Origin: Weissella confusa
GTDB taxonomy: Bacteria; Bacillota; Bacilli; Lactobacillales; Lactobacillaceae
Assembly (NCBI RefSeq): GCF_004766315.1
Contig: NZ_PVSN01000020.1
Location: 1-64,000, forward strand
DNA: 64,000 nucleotides
Direction: 5' to 3'
Notes under the pieces: model-generated
What the model was told of the DNA's origin: nothing
The model's input: only the letters and a program-made list of their open reading frames with translations
Databases searched by the model: none
Program-made: the position numbers and the translations under genes
Shown here: piece by piece, positions 31,176 through 42,736 of the stretch
How the letters are laid out: the number at the start of each line of letters is the position of its first letter
Numbering within the stretch: the stretch's first letter is position 1

Positions 31176-31757
31176 ATGAAGATGAATAAGATTGTTTTGG
31201 CTTCATTGTTGTCAGTTTCATTGTTGGGCGCATCAACGTCAGTATTTGCTGATGACACTGCAAATACTTCAACGAGTTTCACGGTTGGTAACGGTGAACT
31301 TAAGTTTGCAAAGGATGCAAAGAACAATGCACTTGTTACGTCATCTTTGACATTTAAGGGCGCTACTGTTGCTGATTTGTTGAATAAGGAGTACACGGAT
31401 CAACAACCATTTACGGCGACTGTAAACGACACTACTGGTAACAGTAAGCAAGGTTGGACTATGACGGCAACTTATGTACCATTGCACAATGGCGATGAGA
31501 CGTTGGGTGAGACGTTGACGATTGGTTCAGTTGCTTTGAAGGAAGGTAGCTTGTCTGGTGTTGCATACCAAGCAACGCCAGAAGAAAACGCCGATGCCTT
31601 GAAGAACCACCAAGGAAATAAGAGCGTTGGAAGCGAAACCGATGCTAAGTTGGAAATTCCTTCAGGTACGGCCTCAGTTTCAGGAGAGTATGTAGGTTCA
31701 ATCGCTTGGACTTTGCAAGCAACGCCAGAAAACACAGCAGTGACACCTGCACCATAA
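31176..31757 (+). CDS. WxL-domain surface protein (second operon leader)
   Basis: 193 aa. Signal peptide MKMNKIVLASLLSVSLLGAS...VFADDT. First motif is GWTMTATYVPL (W-x-M, a variant); the distal motif is AWTLQATPEN, the canonical W-x-L. It is the only small WxL protein of the locus with the standard distal Trp. TLTIGSVALKEG and ATPEENADALKNHQ are typical of the domain. A strong terminator separates it from its WxLIP partner, so it can be made in excess. Confidence 0.88.
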   Translation: MKMNKIVLASLLSVSLLGASTSVFADDTANTSTSFTVGNGELKFAKDAKNNALVTSSLTFKGATVADLLNKEYTDQQPFTATVNDTTGNSKQGWTMTATYVPLHNGDETLGETLTIGSVALKEGSLSGVAYQATPEENADALKNHQGNKSVGSETDAKLEIPSGTASVSGEYVGSIAWTLQATPENTAVTPAP

Positions 31758-31796
31758 TTTTAATTTGAAATAATTTAAACATTTTGTTTGAACTAG

Positions 31797-31835
31797 AAAA
31801 GGTGACGACACCACGTGTGGCTGTCACCTTTTTCT
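31797..31835 (+). terminator. Strong terminator between WxL and WxLIP genes
   Basis: Stem AAAAGGTGAC / GTCACCTTTT (with an inner CCAC/GTGG stem) and a T run. Expected to cut off most transcription after the WxL gene. Confidence 0.85.
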
Positions 31836-31883
31836 AATACATAGCATTTTTTGGTATGAAATTTTTATAAAGGGATATGAACA

Positions 31884-32990
31884 ATGAGTATTAAGCGAGT
31901 AGCGCTTTTTGGACTAGCTGTGGGTGCTAGTTTGTTAATGGGTACCACTGCACATGCGGCTGGAAATGATTATTCAGTGCAGGCGGTAGTGCCATCATCA
32001 CAAATTGATAAGTCAAATTCTTCTTACTTTGATATGCAATTGCAACCGGGTCAAAGTGAGACGTTGACGTTTAATTTGGCGAATACCTCAAACAAGTCAA
32101 TTACGGTTGATGTGAACAAGGGAACTGCTGGAACAATCAGTGGTGGTGTTGTTGATTACGCAGCAACGTCAGGTTTTGATCAATCAATGCCAGCCAAGTT
32201 GGGTGACAGTCTAGAAGTGCCTGACAAGGTGACGTTGGCACCAAATGAAACGAAAGCAGTTACAGCTAAGGTAACGATACCATCTACGCCAACTTCTGGA
32301 ATTTACGCCGCTGGTGTGAAGTTCACTGAAGAAGGCCAAGACGCAGCCTCATAAGGAAACGGCATGCAAGTTTCTGGTGTGTTCTCATACGCTGTTGCTG
32401 TGTTGGCTCGTAACAGTACGTCTAATAACGATGTCGCTGATACGTTGAATCCAAATGGTGTGAAGCTAGTGAGTGATGGTGGTGTTTCAATGATTAGCAC
32501 CAACGTCATTAACCCTAAGGCGGCCTTGCTAAACCGTTTGGAAATCGTTGGTCGCGTTACTGATGCTAGTGGTCAAGTCTTCATGAGCAAGACGAAGAAG
32601 ATGATGCAAATGGCGCCAAATTCTAACTTTGACTTTGCCATGACGTCAAACGGTAAGGAAATTAAGGCTGGTAAGTACTTGGCTAAGTACACAGCCTTCT
32701 GGAGCCAAGACGCTAACGGGCAATACGCAGATGCCAAGGGTACGCGTTTCGATTACACGAAGACATGGGAACAAGAAGTTACGGTTACTGACAAGCATGC
32801 TAAGAAGTTCAATGCAGCGGACAAGGCTATCCAAGCTAAGAACAGCATCCCCGTCTGGGTATGGATTATCGGCGGTATCTTGTTGTTGCTAATCTTGATT
32901 ATCATCTTCCTGATCTGGTCCATCTTGTTCAAGCGTCGCAAGGACAAGGACGAAGAAGAACGTAAGGAAAACATGGCTAAGTTGAAGTAA
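31884..32990 (+). pseudogene. WxLIP protein (DUF916-DUF3324), interrupted by in-frame TAA
   Basis: ATG 31884. Signal peptide ending TAHAAGNDYSV, DUF916 (SYFDMQLQPGQSETLTFNL, SGIYAAGVKFTEE). The frame meets TAA at 32352-32354 and continues in the same frame: ...QDAAS, stop, GNGMQVSGVFSYAVAVLARN. The downstream part (ATG 32364) carries DUF3324 with MMQMAPNSNFDF, the membrane helix VWIIGGILLLLILIIIFLIW and a short basic tail. TAA differs from CAA (Gln) by one base. A truncated product would keep DUF916 but lose the membrane anchor. Short-tailed type, unlike the three in the first operon. Confidence 0.85.
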
Positions 32991-33005
32991 TCAACAGTCA
33001 TGACA

Positions 33006-33021
33006 CGGGGCTTCGGCCTCG
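33006..33021 (+). other. UUCG-loop intercistronic hairpin
   Basis: Stem CGGGGC / GCCTCG closed by a stable TTCG tetraloop, followed by ATACATATA as at 27655. No T run. Confidence 0.5.
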
Positions 33022-33092
33022 ATACATATATTTAAATGTGGTGTTAGGCCCACAATACTTATACTGATTTATTCGCTAGGGGAACATTGGTT

Positions 33093-36000
33093 ATGTCACG
33101 AAACAATAATTTGAAACTAAAAATGGCGTCAATTACGTTGTTGAGTACATTGACGATGTCTACAGTTATGCAGGCATATCCGGTTGTATTGCAATGGAAT
33201 TATGAACAAGGCATCGTTCACGCAGATGCTAATCCAGCACAAACGGATAAAATCCAAGATTACACATATACGACTTCAGATGGTGTGAAGCACCAAGCAA
33301 TCGATAATGCCTTTATCACGGCCTTTTTGAATAGTCCTGCCGGAAATGGGCAAACGTTGGCACAAAAGAATAACGTCACTGCGTCTACAGTAACGTGGGG
33401 TGATTTGAAGGACTTGACTGTATTGATTTGTCAGCTTCAGCAAACCCAGGTATCGCAGCTGCAATGGCCAACTTGCCTACTAGCCAATACGACGGTGCGC
33501 CATTCTTGTCATACTGGCTACGTGATTAGGGACCACGAGAGTCACCAATGGCGGCAGCAATTTTCTATGCCATTGGGCAAGCTAAAAACGCAACGACCCT
33601 TGATATTTCTGGTATTTTTCCAAGCACACAAAGTGTAGGTGGACAAACACTGGGTAAGGTAATCGCTTCCCTTATCAATAACGCTGGCAGCATTACCTCT
33701 ACATCTAACGTTCAAGCCGGATCTGGTGATTTGGCGGCCTTGCTACCAAAGCTTACTAGTGTGGACGTGTCTTACAACGGCTTTACTGGTGCCAACGACA
33801 TCCAGGATTGGAGTTGGTTGAGCCAGAATACATCCGTAACGATGTATGTTGGAAACATGGGAACGTGGGTTGATTCTTGGCGTGGTTGGGGAAACGATCA
33901 AGTTAAGAATGAAATTGTGACGGCCAACATCAAGCAAGACACGGCTTTGCCACCTTCAACACAATTGAACGCTGACAGTTTGGTGTCTGTAAAGGATACG
34001 ATTGCTGCCGTTGCCGGTGCTTCAGCCGCTGCTGCAGCGACTGCTGCTGCATCTGCAGCCGGTGTGTCAGACCAAAGCGTCTTGTCTTCTATTGCTTCTG
34101 CTGCGTCATCAGCTGTTTGGGCTGCCTCAGGAACACCTTCCGTGGCGGTTTCTTATGTGCAAGACGAAAAGGGTAGTTCAAGTGCCGTGTACGATATCAC
34201 GACAACGGCGATGGATTCAGTCGCTTCAGCTGCGATGGACGCTGTTACCTCGGTTGTGGGGTCATCAGCTGCCTCTTCATTGAAGTTGGACTCAAGTGCC
34301 TTTTCATCAGCGTTGAGTAGTGCATTTAGTAGTGCAATTCCTGCACCTACGCCAAGTAGCAGTGCCACGCCTGGAAACAACACGGCGTCTGGAAGCGCAT
34401 CAACATCAACATCAAGTTCAGTTGCAGTTGGTGGAATCAAGATTGGTGCAGGTACGGTCACGGCGGATCCAAAGACTGGTTCGATTAAGGTCTCAGTTGC
34501 CAGTTCATCTGCAGCTTCTATTGATGCAAACTATGTGACGGCTAGCCAACAAGTGTCTGCCTTTAATAGTTTGATGAAGGATTTTGCGAAAACGTCAGCT
34601 ATTGGGTCAGATACTAGTGCAGGGGATGCGTTGAAGTATGCAACAACAGCGCAGTCTATTTTCAATGCTGCAAGTTCAGCTTACACATTTGCACAATCTG
34701 CCCTTGGCAAGGTTGCTGATTCAGCTTCAAGTAGTGCGTTGACGCAAATGTTGCAGTCAGCGTACGCCATTGAGCAATCAGCTTCAATCGCAGCATCAGC
34801 AGCATCAGTGGCTGCATCAAGTGCTGTGACGAAGGATACAGCAAAGTCAGCTTTGTCTACAGCATCAGCTGCATTGGCTTCCGCAGAAATGGTTGCCGCT
34901 CAAATGGCGACCGATGCTGCTAGTTACGCCTCAGATGCGAAGGGAGCAGCAACTGCTTCTGATGCAGCTAACATTGCCGACAAGGCGTCATCAGCTGCAG
35001 CTGCAGCCGCATCAGCATTGGCAACGATGGGCGATAACACAAAAATTATTCAAGATAATTCATCAGCAGCCCAAGATATGACTTTGGGCGTTGCGATGTC
35101 GAATTATAACAGTCTGGCATCAAGTGCTGCGTCAGCTGCGAAGGACTATGCAACAGGTGCACCTACGACTGTTTCTTCAATGAAGAGTTCAGAAGCAGCG
35201 TCATCAGCTGCAGCGTCTGCGTCAGCTGCATCAAAGCCAGAAAACAGTGCCAGCGCAGCGACGCCAAGCAACAGCACAAGCTCTAGTGCAAGTGCCTCAA
35301 GTCAAGCTGATACGGCCAACTCAACAGCCATTTCAGCTTATGCCAAGAGTGTCGCCGATGCTTATTCAACGATGTCATCTGCACGTTCAGCATTGTATGC
35401 CACGACAGATTACACAAAGTTGTCGAGCTATGCGAGCGTAATTTCTTCAGCAACGAAGACGATTTCGTCAGTTAATGATTTGGCCACGTCAATTGCGTCA
35501 AACGGTGGTGCAACAACAGCATCAATGTCAGCGCAATTGTCAAACATGGCCAGTGATTTGAGTGATGCCACAACGGCAACATCAGACGCAAAGTCATTGG
35601 CAAATCAAGATAGCCCACTTTATCAAATTTTGGGTACGTACTCAGTTGCTGCCTCTGCAGCTTTGGAATCAGCTAAGTCTTATGCTTCAGCTGGTAAGGC
35701 TGCAAGTGGTGCATCTTCAATCGCAAGCATCGCGGGTCAAGCATCCGCTGCAGCAGCGCGTCTGTCAGCTGCGGAATCAACAGCGGCTTCTTTGTTGGCC
35801 ACGATTCCTGATAACTTGCGTGGTGCTGGTGTGAAGTCAGTGATGAGTCAAATTGATTCAGCGAACGACGGCGCTGGTTCATATGCCAAGGTTAAGCGAT
35901 TTGGCCGATGCCCAATATGCAAGTTTGGGATCAGCTGCTGGTGATGGTGATACAACTTCAATTCAATATGGAATTTTGAAGACGTACTCATCAACAGTTT

Positions 36001-39000
36001 CAAGTGCGGCTTTGGCTGCGCAAAACGCTGACACTTTGACCAAGGCAACCAGCAATGGGAAGAGCGCCTCAAGTTACGCTGCCGCAGCTGCTTCAGCTGC
36101 CAGTGTAGCTGCGAGTGCCGCCTCAGCCATTGACTCAATGTTGCAATCGATCGGGGCAAACCCAGGATCAGCGGCTAAGCAAATCGGTGTTGATGGTGAT
36201 AGTTACGCCAAGGCCGCTTCAAGTGCAGCGACTGATGCAAGTAGCCTAGCTGCTGCCAACTCAAGTTCAGCTGCTAATTGGACATCTGGTGGATTGGGTG
36301 CAATCGCCTCAAGTTTGGCCGCTGCTAACGGCGGTGGTCAAACAAATGTCGTGCCAACTTACAAGAAGGCGAAGACAGAACAACTGTTGCCAAACGGTGT
36401 GACTACCAAGACGACATTGAAGTCATGGGGATTGCCTGAGCCTTTCATTAAGGCTATTTTGAACCAATCAATGACGTTTGACGGAAATGCTTTGTCATCC
36501 CACGTTCGTGATAACACTGACGGTAATGGTTCTGAATTTACCGTTGATAACGTCACGTTTGGTGATTTGATGTACATTTCAAAGTTGGACTTGTCTGACA
36601 AGAAGCACGATAACGGTATCTATGATTACTTCCAAAAGACGCAATCATGGCAATTGTCAATTTACAGTGCTGATACTTGGAAAAATGCATCAAGTTTCAA
36701 CTGGAACAACGGGCAACAATTGTTTGCCTCATTTGATGCCATTATCATGTCAACAACGGGGCAAACGTCACTGGATTTGTCTTCATGGAAGTCATCAAAG
36801 GACTCACCAGCCAACAAGAATACACAAGAAGATGCCAACTGGGCGTCTTCATTTGGATATTTGAATTTGTCGAAGTTGCCTGACCTTGCCGAATTGTCTG
36901 TGGCCTACGATGATTTGGGTAACCAACTCTTTGGTGGGCAAGACTTCCAAATGTTCCATAACGATGCTTTGACGACGCTGGATATTTCTGGGAACATCAT
37001 GACCTCTTTGGGTGGTTCTTCTGGAAGTTCAAAGATCGTTACGGGTTATCCAAACTTGGTTAACTTGAACATGTCAAACATGGCGGTTATGAATACATTC
37101 CCACCAGAATTGAATAATGCGAATAATGACTTTGCAAAGCGTATTCAATCTTTGCAAATCGATAATGACAATTTCACAACCTTGCCAGCTTGGATTACGG
37201 TTGCTGCCTAAAACGGTTTGATCATTTTGACAGCCACTGGTAACCAATTGACATCAGCCGATTCTAAGTTGCTTCAGAAGCCATCTTCATTGGAGTACTT
37301 GGACTTGACTGGCCAAGATGGTGCCTCAAGTGGCTTGCTGGATTCATTCTTCTTGGATAACTCTGGTACACAAGCTATCCAACAGTACAACAAGATTATG
37401 AATGACCCAGAGATGCAATTTTGGTTGGCCAACGACCCTAATGGTGCCTTGGATCAGCAAGTTGCCGCTTTGCGTAAGCAGATTCAAGATCGTGCTGGTT
37501 ACCAAGCAACGTTGAATGATTACACGGATTTGTTGGCGCGTGCCGAATTGGATCCATCACAACAATCTGTCACGGTTACCGTTACGGTTACGACATCAGT
37601 TGTTGTTAATGGGCAATCATACACGGTTAAGTTGCCATACGATCCTGACCATCCTTATGATGCGAACGATCCAGCGCAACAAGCGCAGTTGCAAGCATTG
37701 GCCTTGTCACAATTGCAATCACAGCACCCTGAATTGGCTGATTTGACGACTGATGATTTGAACATTGCCAGCGTTAAGACGCCATTGACGACGAGTGACT
37801 TGGTTGACTATATCGAAAAGCACAAGGATGAGACATCAGTTTCAACCTATTACAATGCTGACGGTACGCCAACTGACGCGTTGAAGAAGTTGCAAACAGC
37901 TGCCGAAGAAAACCCACACCAATTGGCTTCATATGGTCAATTGCCACCTGCTCCCAAGCCAAGTGAATACGCGGTTAAGGACGCACAAGGTAATGTGACG
38001 GGAACAGTTCCGTCATACTACGACACGCAAGGTGCGTTGTTGGGAACGATTAAGCAAGCTGCAATTACGGACGCCACAATCACGGTTGCTAAGATTCAAC
38101 AAGTTCAAGATCAATTGCTTGCTGCCGGTGACACGGAAGGTGCCAAGAAGTTGCAAGATCAGATTGATAATGTGCAAAAGGCGATTAACGATATTCCCGT
38201 TACCGCTGATGTGCAAACTGATTCTAACTTCTTCTACGTTCGTTCTTTGACGAAGCAAATTCAAACGTCAACTGATACGGCTACGACGGTCGCCACTGAA
38301 AAGACCATCAATCAATTGAATGATGCGCAAACGGTGGACTTGATCAAGAAGGCCGTTGATAGTGGTAAGTTGTCAACTGACGCCGGAGATAAGTTGATTA
38401 CCGCCGGAAGCACAAGTTTGATTGACTTGGCTAAGAGTCAAATCCAAACGGCCGTTGATGGTGGTTCGATTACCGATGAGATGGGTCACAAGTTGACCGA
38501 TGGTGCGGAGTCAGTTCAAGACATCCGAAACAACATCGACAAGCAGATGAATACAAAGGATTCAACTGGTAAGGGAATGTTGGATAACACCACTGGTAAT
38601 AACTTGCTTGATTCTATTGATGCTGCGGTTAACCAAGGACAAGGTAACTTTACGACAAACGTAGCGGATGCCGTTGCCGGCGCCGTTGCGCAATCGGTTG
38701 CTAGTTCGGTTGCCTCACAAGCTGGTTTGAGTTCTGAAACCCAAGCCTCATTGGCTGATCAATTGAAGTCAGCCGCGGTTACGGATACTGATGAAGTTGC
38801 TAAGGCTTTGACGACTGATACATCTAACGGTGGTGTCGGTGGTGGTTTGTTGAACGCCGATGGAACGGTTGATAAGGATTCTACCGAGAAGATTAAGCAG
38901 GCTGTTTCAGAAGCACAATCAGCCATTGCGCCACCAACACCTGCTGCATCAAGCGATAAGCCGGATGATACGCAAACGGTTGCCCCAGCGACTGGTGATT

Positions 39001-39539
39001 TCTCAATTGCTGGTGTTGTTGCGCCGAATGTGCCATTCAACACGTACACGTCATCAAAGATGTTTGATACGTTGATTCCAACGCAATCTGTTGCGACGGC
39101 GGCAACGACAAACATGGCTGTTAACGTGATGGATACGCGAAACTATCGTGGTAACTTGAATGTGACGGCAACGTTGTCAGCGCCATTCGCTTTGACTGGT
39201 GATAACAACGCGGTGTTGACCGGTGCTGAAGTGGTCATGAGCAAGAGTGCTTTGGCAACTTCAGATACTGACAGTACCGTCTTTAGCTCGGGAACATCAA
39301 CTGCCATGGGTGGTTTGAAGCAAGCTAATGGCGCAGTTGTTAAGCAGGGTCAAGCAACGACTGTGGCAACTGGTCAAGTTGATGACGGTACAACGCTATC
39401 AAAGATTAACTTCAACAATGTTTACTTGCGTATTCCAACGCCAACTAAGGGTGGCTTCCCAGCAACGGGTAAGTACGCTGCTACGATGACGTGGACGGTT
39501 AACGCCGCGCAAGATAACGGTATGGGTGATACTGAGTAA
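33093..39539 (+). pseudogene. Giant LRR / Ser-Ala-rich WxL-type surface protein, four lesions
   Basis: Reconstructed length about 2148 aa. ATG 33093 follows TAGGGGAA. N-terminal hydrophobic signal region, then an LRR-like unit (TSVDVSYNGFTG). A very long Ser/Ala-rich helical stretch follows (about 33985-36340), then a second LRR unit (LPEPFIKAILNQS ... KLDLSDKKHD ... TTLDISGN). Next come helical repeats (GKLSTDAGDKLITAG) and a C-terminal WxL-type domain ending AATMTWTVNAAQD (W-x-V). Lesions: a missing base near 33423 (frame should read LTVLDLSASANPG); an in-frame TAG at 33527-33529; an extra base near 35889-35892 (frame resumes LSDLADAQYASLG); an in-frame TAA at 37209-37211 (VAA, stop, NGLIILTATGNQ). 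Ser/Ala-rich adhesins are common substrates of GtfA/GtfB-type O-glycosylation. Confidence 0.82.
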
Positions 39540-39554
39540 AGGAGGCCCAACGTC

Positions 39555-40217
39555 ATGAAATACAAGTTAATAACAACTGGATTGATTGCGGGGGCGTTCC
39601 TGCTATTTAGTGGTCACGCAATGGCTGACGACAATGCCAGTGCTACTAAAAATGGTAGTGCGCAAATGAATGCTGAAATCATGCAGGGTGGTTTGCAATT
39701 GCAAGACATCAACACATCGATGAACTTCACAACCATGTCAGCTAGTACGTTGTTGACGCCCCAAGTTTCAGCGACAATTGGTGCTGATGGTAAGGCACAA
39801 ACGATTGATTCAAATTCTTATGTGGTTGGTGGTACGCCATTAACTGGTAAGGTATTGAATTATTCGGCCTCACCAGATTGGGAGCTACAAGCAACGTTCA
39901 CTGGTTTCCGTTTGGCGAAGCAAGATATCAATACGTCGACGTTTAGCTACGATCCGAATGGCGTTTTGCTACCAGCTGATTTGAGTTTGTTTGGTAAGAA
40001 GCTATTGGCCGATACACCAACAACCATTTTGGAAGGTGGCGAGTCATTCACCAAAAGTGCCGGTAGCACACCGGTTGTCGCATCTGGCTTTGGTACGACG
40101 AGTTTGGACGATTTTGGTGCAATTCCGCAATTAACGGTTTACAAGAGTTTGCCAGCGGTTGGAACCTTTATGGGTCAAATAGACTTCACGTTGACGCAAA
40201 CGCCGAATGTACAATAG
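39555..40217 (+). CDS. WxL-domain surface protein
   Basis: 220 aa. ATG 39555 after AAAGGAGG; signal peptide ending GHAMADDN. First motif DWELQATFTGF (W-x-L); distal motif QIDFTLTQTPN, with Phe for Trp. NFTTMSASTLLTPQVS forms the central part. It follows the giant LRR protein by 15 bases and precedes its WxLIP partner by 10 bases, so the three are one transcript: large WxL protein, small WxL protein, membrane anchor, a common WxL-locus order. Confidence 0.86.
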   Translation: MKYKLITTGLIAGAFLLFSGHAMADDNASATKNGSAQMNAEIMQGGLQLQDINTSMNFTTMSASTLLTPQVSATIGADGKAQTIDSNSYVVGGTPLTGKVLNYSASPDWELQATFTGFRLAKQDINTSTFSYDPNGVLLPADLSLFGKKLLADTPTTILEGGESFTKSAGSTPVVASGFGTTSLDDFGAIPQLTVYKSLPAVGTFMGQIDFTLTQTPNVQ

Positions 40218-40227
40218 GTGACGGATT

Positions 40228-41326
40228 ATGACGAAATTGAAAAGTCTCCTGGTGATGGTGCTTACGGTGATTGGCGTTGGGTTGTTTATGCCTAACGCAC
40301 ATACCCAAAGTTCGATGGACTTTGTGGTGTCACCACAGTTACCAGACACGCAGGTAGATAAAAAAGCTGGTTTCTTTAATTTTCAATTGGATGCCGGCAA
40401 GAAAGTAACCTTGCACACGACGATTTCGAATACCTCTGGTAAAGATATCCAACTGAAGGTTTCTGCCGGAACAGCTGGTACATCAGCTGCTGGTGCGGTA
40501 GATAATACGATGACTGGTGATGCAGTTAAAGATGTTCCTTATCGCATGGGGTGATTTGTTGAAGTTGTCAAAGACGACAGTGACAGTGCCTGCTGGTAAG
40601 AGTATCGATTATACGGCTGACTTTACAATGCCAGATACGCGCATTGTGGGGCTACTAGTTGGTGGCTTGCGCTTTGAACAAGTCGATGACGCGAACACCG
40701 CCAACCAAGGTGGCACAGCGTTGCAGACGGATCTAGCGTACGTCCTATCAGTGATGGCGCGCCAATACCCAACATTGCCAACGCCAAAGGTATCATTCGG
40801 TGGTGCTAAGGCCACGCAAGTTGATGGTCAAAATGCCGTTCGCTTGCGTTTGGAAAACAAGACGGGGACGTTTGTTAACCGCTTGGAAGCTAAGGCGGTG
40901 GTGACGGATAGTGCTGGTCGTAAGGTGACGAGCTTTACGCAATCAATGATGCAAATGGCGCCAACGTCAACGATTGATTGGCCGGTGTTGTTAAACGGTA
41001 AGACGTTGAAGAGTGGTGAATACCACGTTGCTGTCACGACTTACTATTCACAATCTAAGGATGGTAAGTATAAAGACGCAGCGGGGACGCGTTTTAACTA
41101 CAAAGACACGTTTAACTCATCATTTAAGCTAACTGTTGCGCAAGCTAAGCAATTGAATAACACAGATATGATTCAACAAGCACACCATGCATTGCCTTGG
41201 TGGCTATGGTTAATCATTGTGTTGTTGTTGATTATTGTTGGCTTGATTGTATTCATCGTGCTTTACTACTACAAAGCTAAGCATCCTGAGGCGAAGATTT
41301 TTAACTTGAATATTAAATTGAAGTGA
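40228..41326 (+). pseudogene. WxLIP protein (DUF916-DUF3324), frameshifted in a G run
   Basis: ATG 40228. The DUF916 half (DFVVSPQLPDTQVDKKAGFF, GKDIQLKVSAGTAGTS) runs into TGA at 40552-40554 because GGGG at 40548-40551 should be GGG; with three G residues the frame reads YRMGDLLKLSKTTVTV, matching KMGDYLKADQSEITL and KLGDSLEVPDKVTL of paralogues. The rest holds GLLVGGLRFEQ, DUF3324 with MMQMAPTSTIDW, membrane helix WWLWLIIVLLLIIVGLIVFI and a short tail ending IKLK. Homopolymer length change makes reversion by slippage plausible. Confidence 0.86.
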
Positions 41327-41336
41327 TAATGCACTA

Positions 41337-41369
41337 AGAGGTCGAACTTAATGGTTCGGCCTCTTTTTT
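41337..41369 (+). terminator. Terminator after the second WxL operon
   Basis: Stem AGAGGTCGAAC / GTTCGGCCTCT (one G-T pair) and TTTTTT. Confidence 0.85.
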
Positions 41370-41504
41370 GGGAAAATGCAACTGGCTGTAAATGCCGTGC
41401 ACATGGGATTTACATAGTTCTGGCAGAATGTGAGACGAAATTTCCGGTCGCTCTGTGTTGCTTGATAATAGTAGCTTAGAGAGAGTGGAGAGAAGGACAG
41501 AGAC

Positions 41505-42542
41505 ATGAAGAAGGGGCCGTGGTTGGTTGCTCTTTTAGTTGTAGGTATCTGGTTGTTGTTGCCTAGTCGCGGACGAGCTGCGGAAACAGGGTTAAAAGTA
41601 ACGCCAATTCAGGCAGCATCCCAGCGAGATAAAACGGAAGCGTTCTTTGATTTGGTACTACAACCTGGGCGAAGTGAGACGCTAGATGTCCAATTGCAGA
41701 ATGTAACGGCGCATAATCAGGTTGTGGATGTAGCTGTTTTGCCGGCGTCGACAAGCGATGATGGTCGCGTGCAATATAGGAATGAGGTGAAGTTTGATCC
41801 TTCTTTGAGGGACAATCTAAAGGATATGGTGGAAGCGCCAAATCGGATTACCGTTCCAGCCGGGAAAACGATACTATATCATGCGAAGATAACCATGCCT
41901 AAAAGGACGTTGCCTGGGATGGTGGCAGGTGCCATGATATTTACACCAGAAAAAACGAATGACGCCACCACGACAAACATGGGTGTCACTAATAATTTCC
42001 AATATTCGGTTGGTATCTTGGCACGTAATGAAAATAGAAGTTGGCAGCCTAATTTGTCAACTGCTGGTGTGTCCTCGAAGCAGCAAGCAAACATGACAAG
42101 TATCGCCGTACGTTTTCGGAATACGACCGCGACTTTCTTGAATCAGCTAACAGTTGAAACAACGGTCTCCAAAGCTGGAAAAACCTATTCGCGAAATCAA
42201 AGCGATATGCAGATGGCGCCGAATTCGACTTTCGATTATTCAGTGCCATTAGATGCAAAGCCAGTAGCCGGTCGTTATGATGTGACGGCAACGGCATATT
42301 ATGTGAAGGATAATACGGGTCGGTATCAGGATGTAAAGGGACACCATTATCGTTTCAGGAAAACAACTGTGACAAGTGTTGAACTGCGGAACCAAAACAG
42401 ACGTTCTCCGCGGGAACGTCGCACAATAGCAAAAAATAATTTGCCAATAAGCATCACAATTGGCTTGAGTATGATAGCCGTTTTGATGGTTATCATATTG
42501 GTTTTGATTTCATTGGTTATGAAAGGTCGTCGGAAAATATAA
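41505..42542 (+). CDS. WxLIP protein (DUF916-DUF3324), short-tailed
   Basis: 345 aa. ATG 41505 after AGAAGGACAGAG. Signal peptide ending RGRAAETGL; DUF916 (TEAFFDLVLQPGRSETLDV, PGMVAGAMIFTPE); DUF3324 with MQMAPNSTFDYSV; membrane helix ITIGLSMIAVLMVIILVLISL and tail KGRRKI. It lies between two terminators, so it appears to be transcribed alone, and precedes the second LRR/WxL protein gene, its likely client. Codon usage is a little less TTG-biased than in neighbours. Confidence 0.9.
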   Translation: MKKGPWLVALLVVGIWLLLPSRGRAAETGLKVTPIQAASQRDKTEAFFDLVLQPGRSETLDVQLQNVTAHNQVVDVAVLPASTSDDGRVQYRNEVKFDPSLRDNLKDMVEAPNRITVPAGKTILYHAKITMPKRTLPGMVAGAMIFTPEKTNDATTTNMGVTNNFQYSVGILARNENRSWQPNLSTAGVSSKQQANMTSIAVRFRNTTATFLNQLTVETTVSKAGKTYSRNQSDMQMAPNSTFDYSVPLDAKPVAGRYDVTATAYYVKDNTGRYQDVKGHHYRFRKTTVTSVELRNQNRRSPRERRTIAKNNLPISITIGLSMIAVLMVIILVLISLVMKGRRKI

Positions 42543-42555
42543 ATATCGATATTCG

Positions 42556-42585
42556 TGCTTCTCGAGAAATCGGGAAGTATTTTTT
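42556..42585 (+). terminator. Terminator after the WxLIP gene
   Basis: Stem CTTCTCGA / TCGGGAAG (one G-T pair), GAAA loop, then a T run. Confidence 0.7.
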
Positions 42586-42736
42586 GTATTTGGGACAAAT
42601 TATTAGGCGAAAAATGTTGATATTTCGGGCATTCGCGGGACCAGAAAGTTTTTGGGTAAAAACGCGGGTCACTTTGTGAAACTCCTATACTTTATGATGT
42701 GTGAAAAATAGGGCTTGAAGAAAGGGGGATGCGAAG

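Noticed and set aside
34000-36340. CRISPR-like or satellite repeat because of the monotonous gct/tca sequence
   Set aside because: Codon-level Ser/Ala repetition in one long protein frame; no regular repeat-spacer pattern. I saw no CRISPR array in the window.
36622-36864. Alternative-frame ORF inside the LRR region
   Set aside because: Low-complexity shadow of the coding frame.
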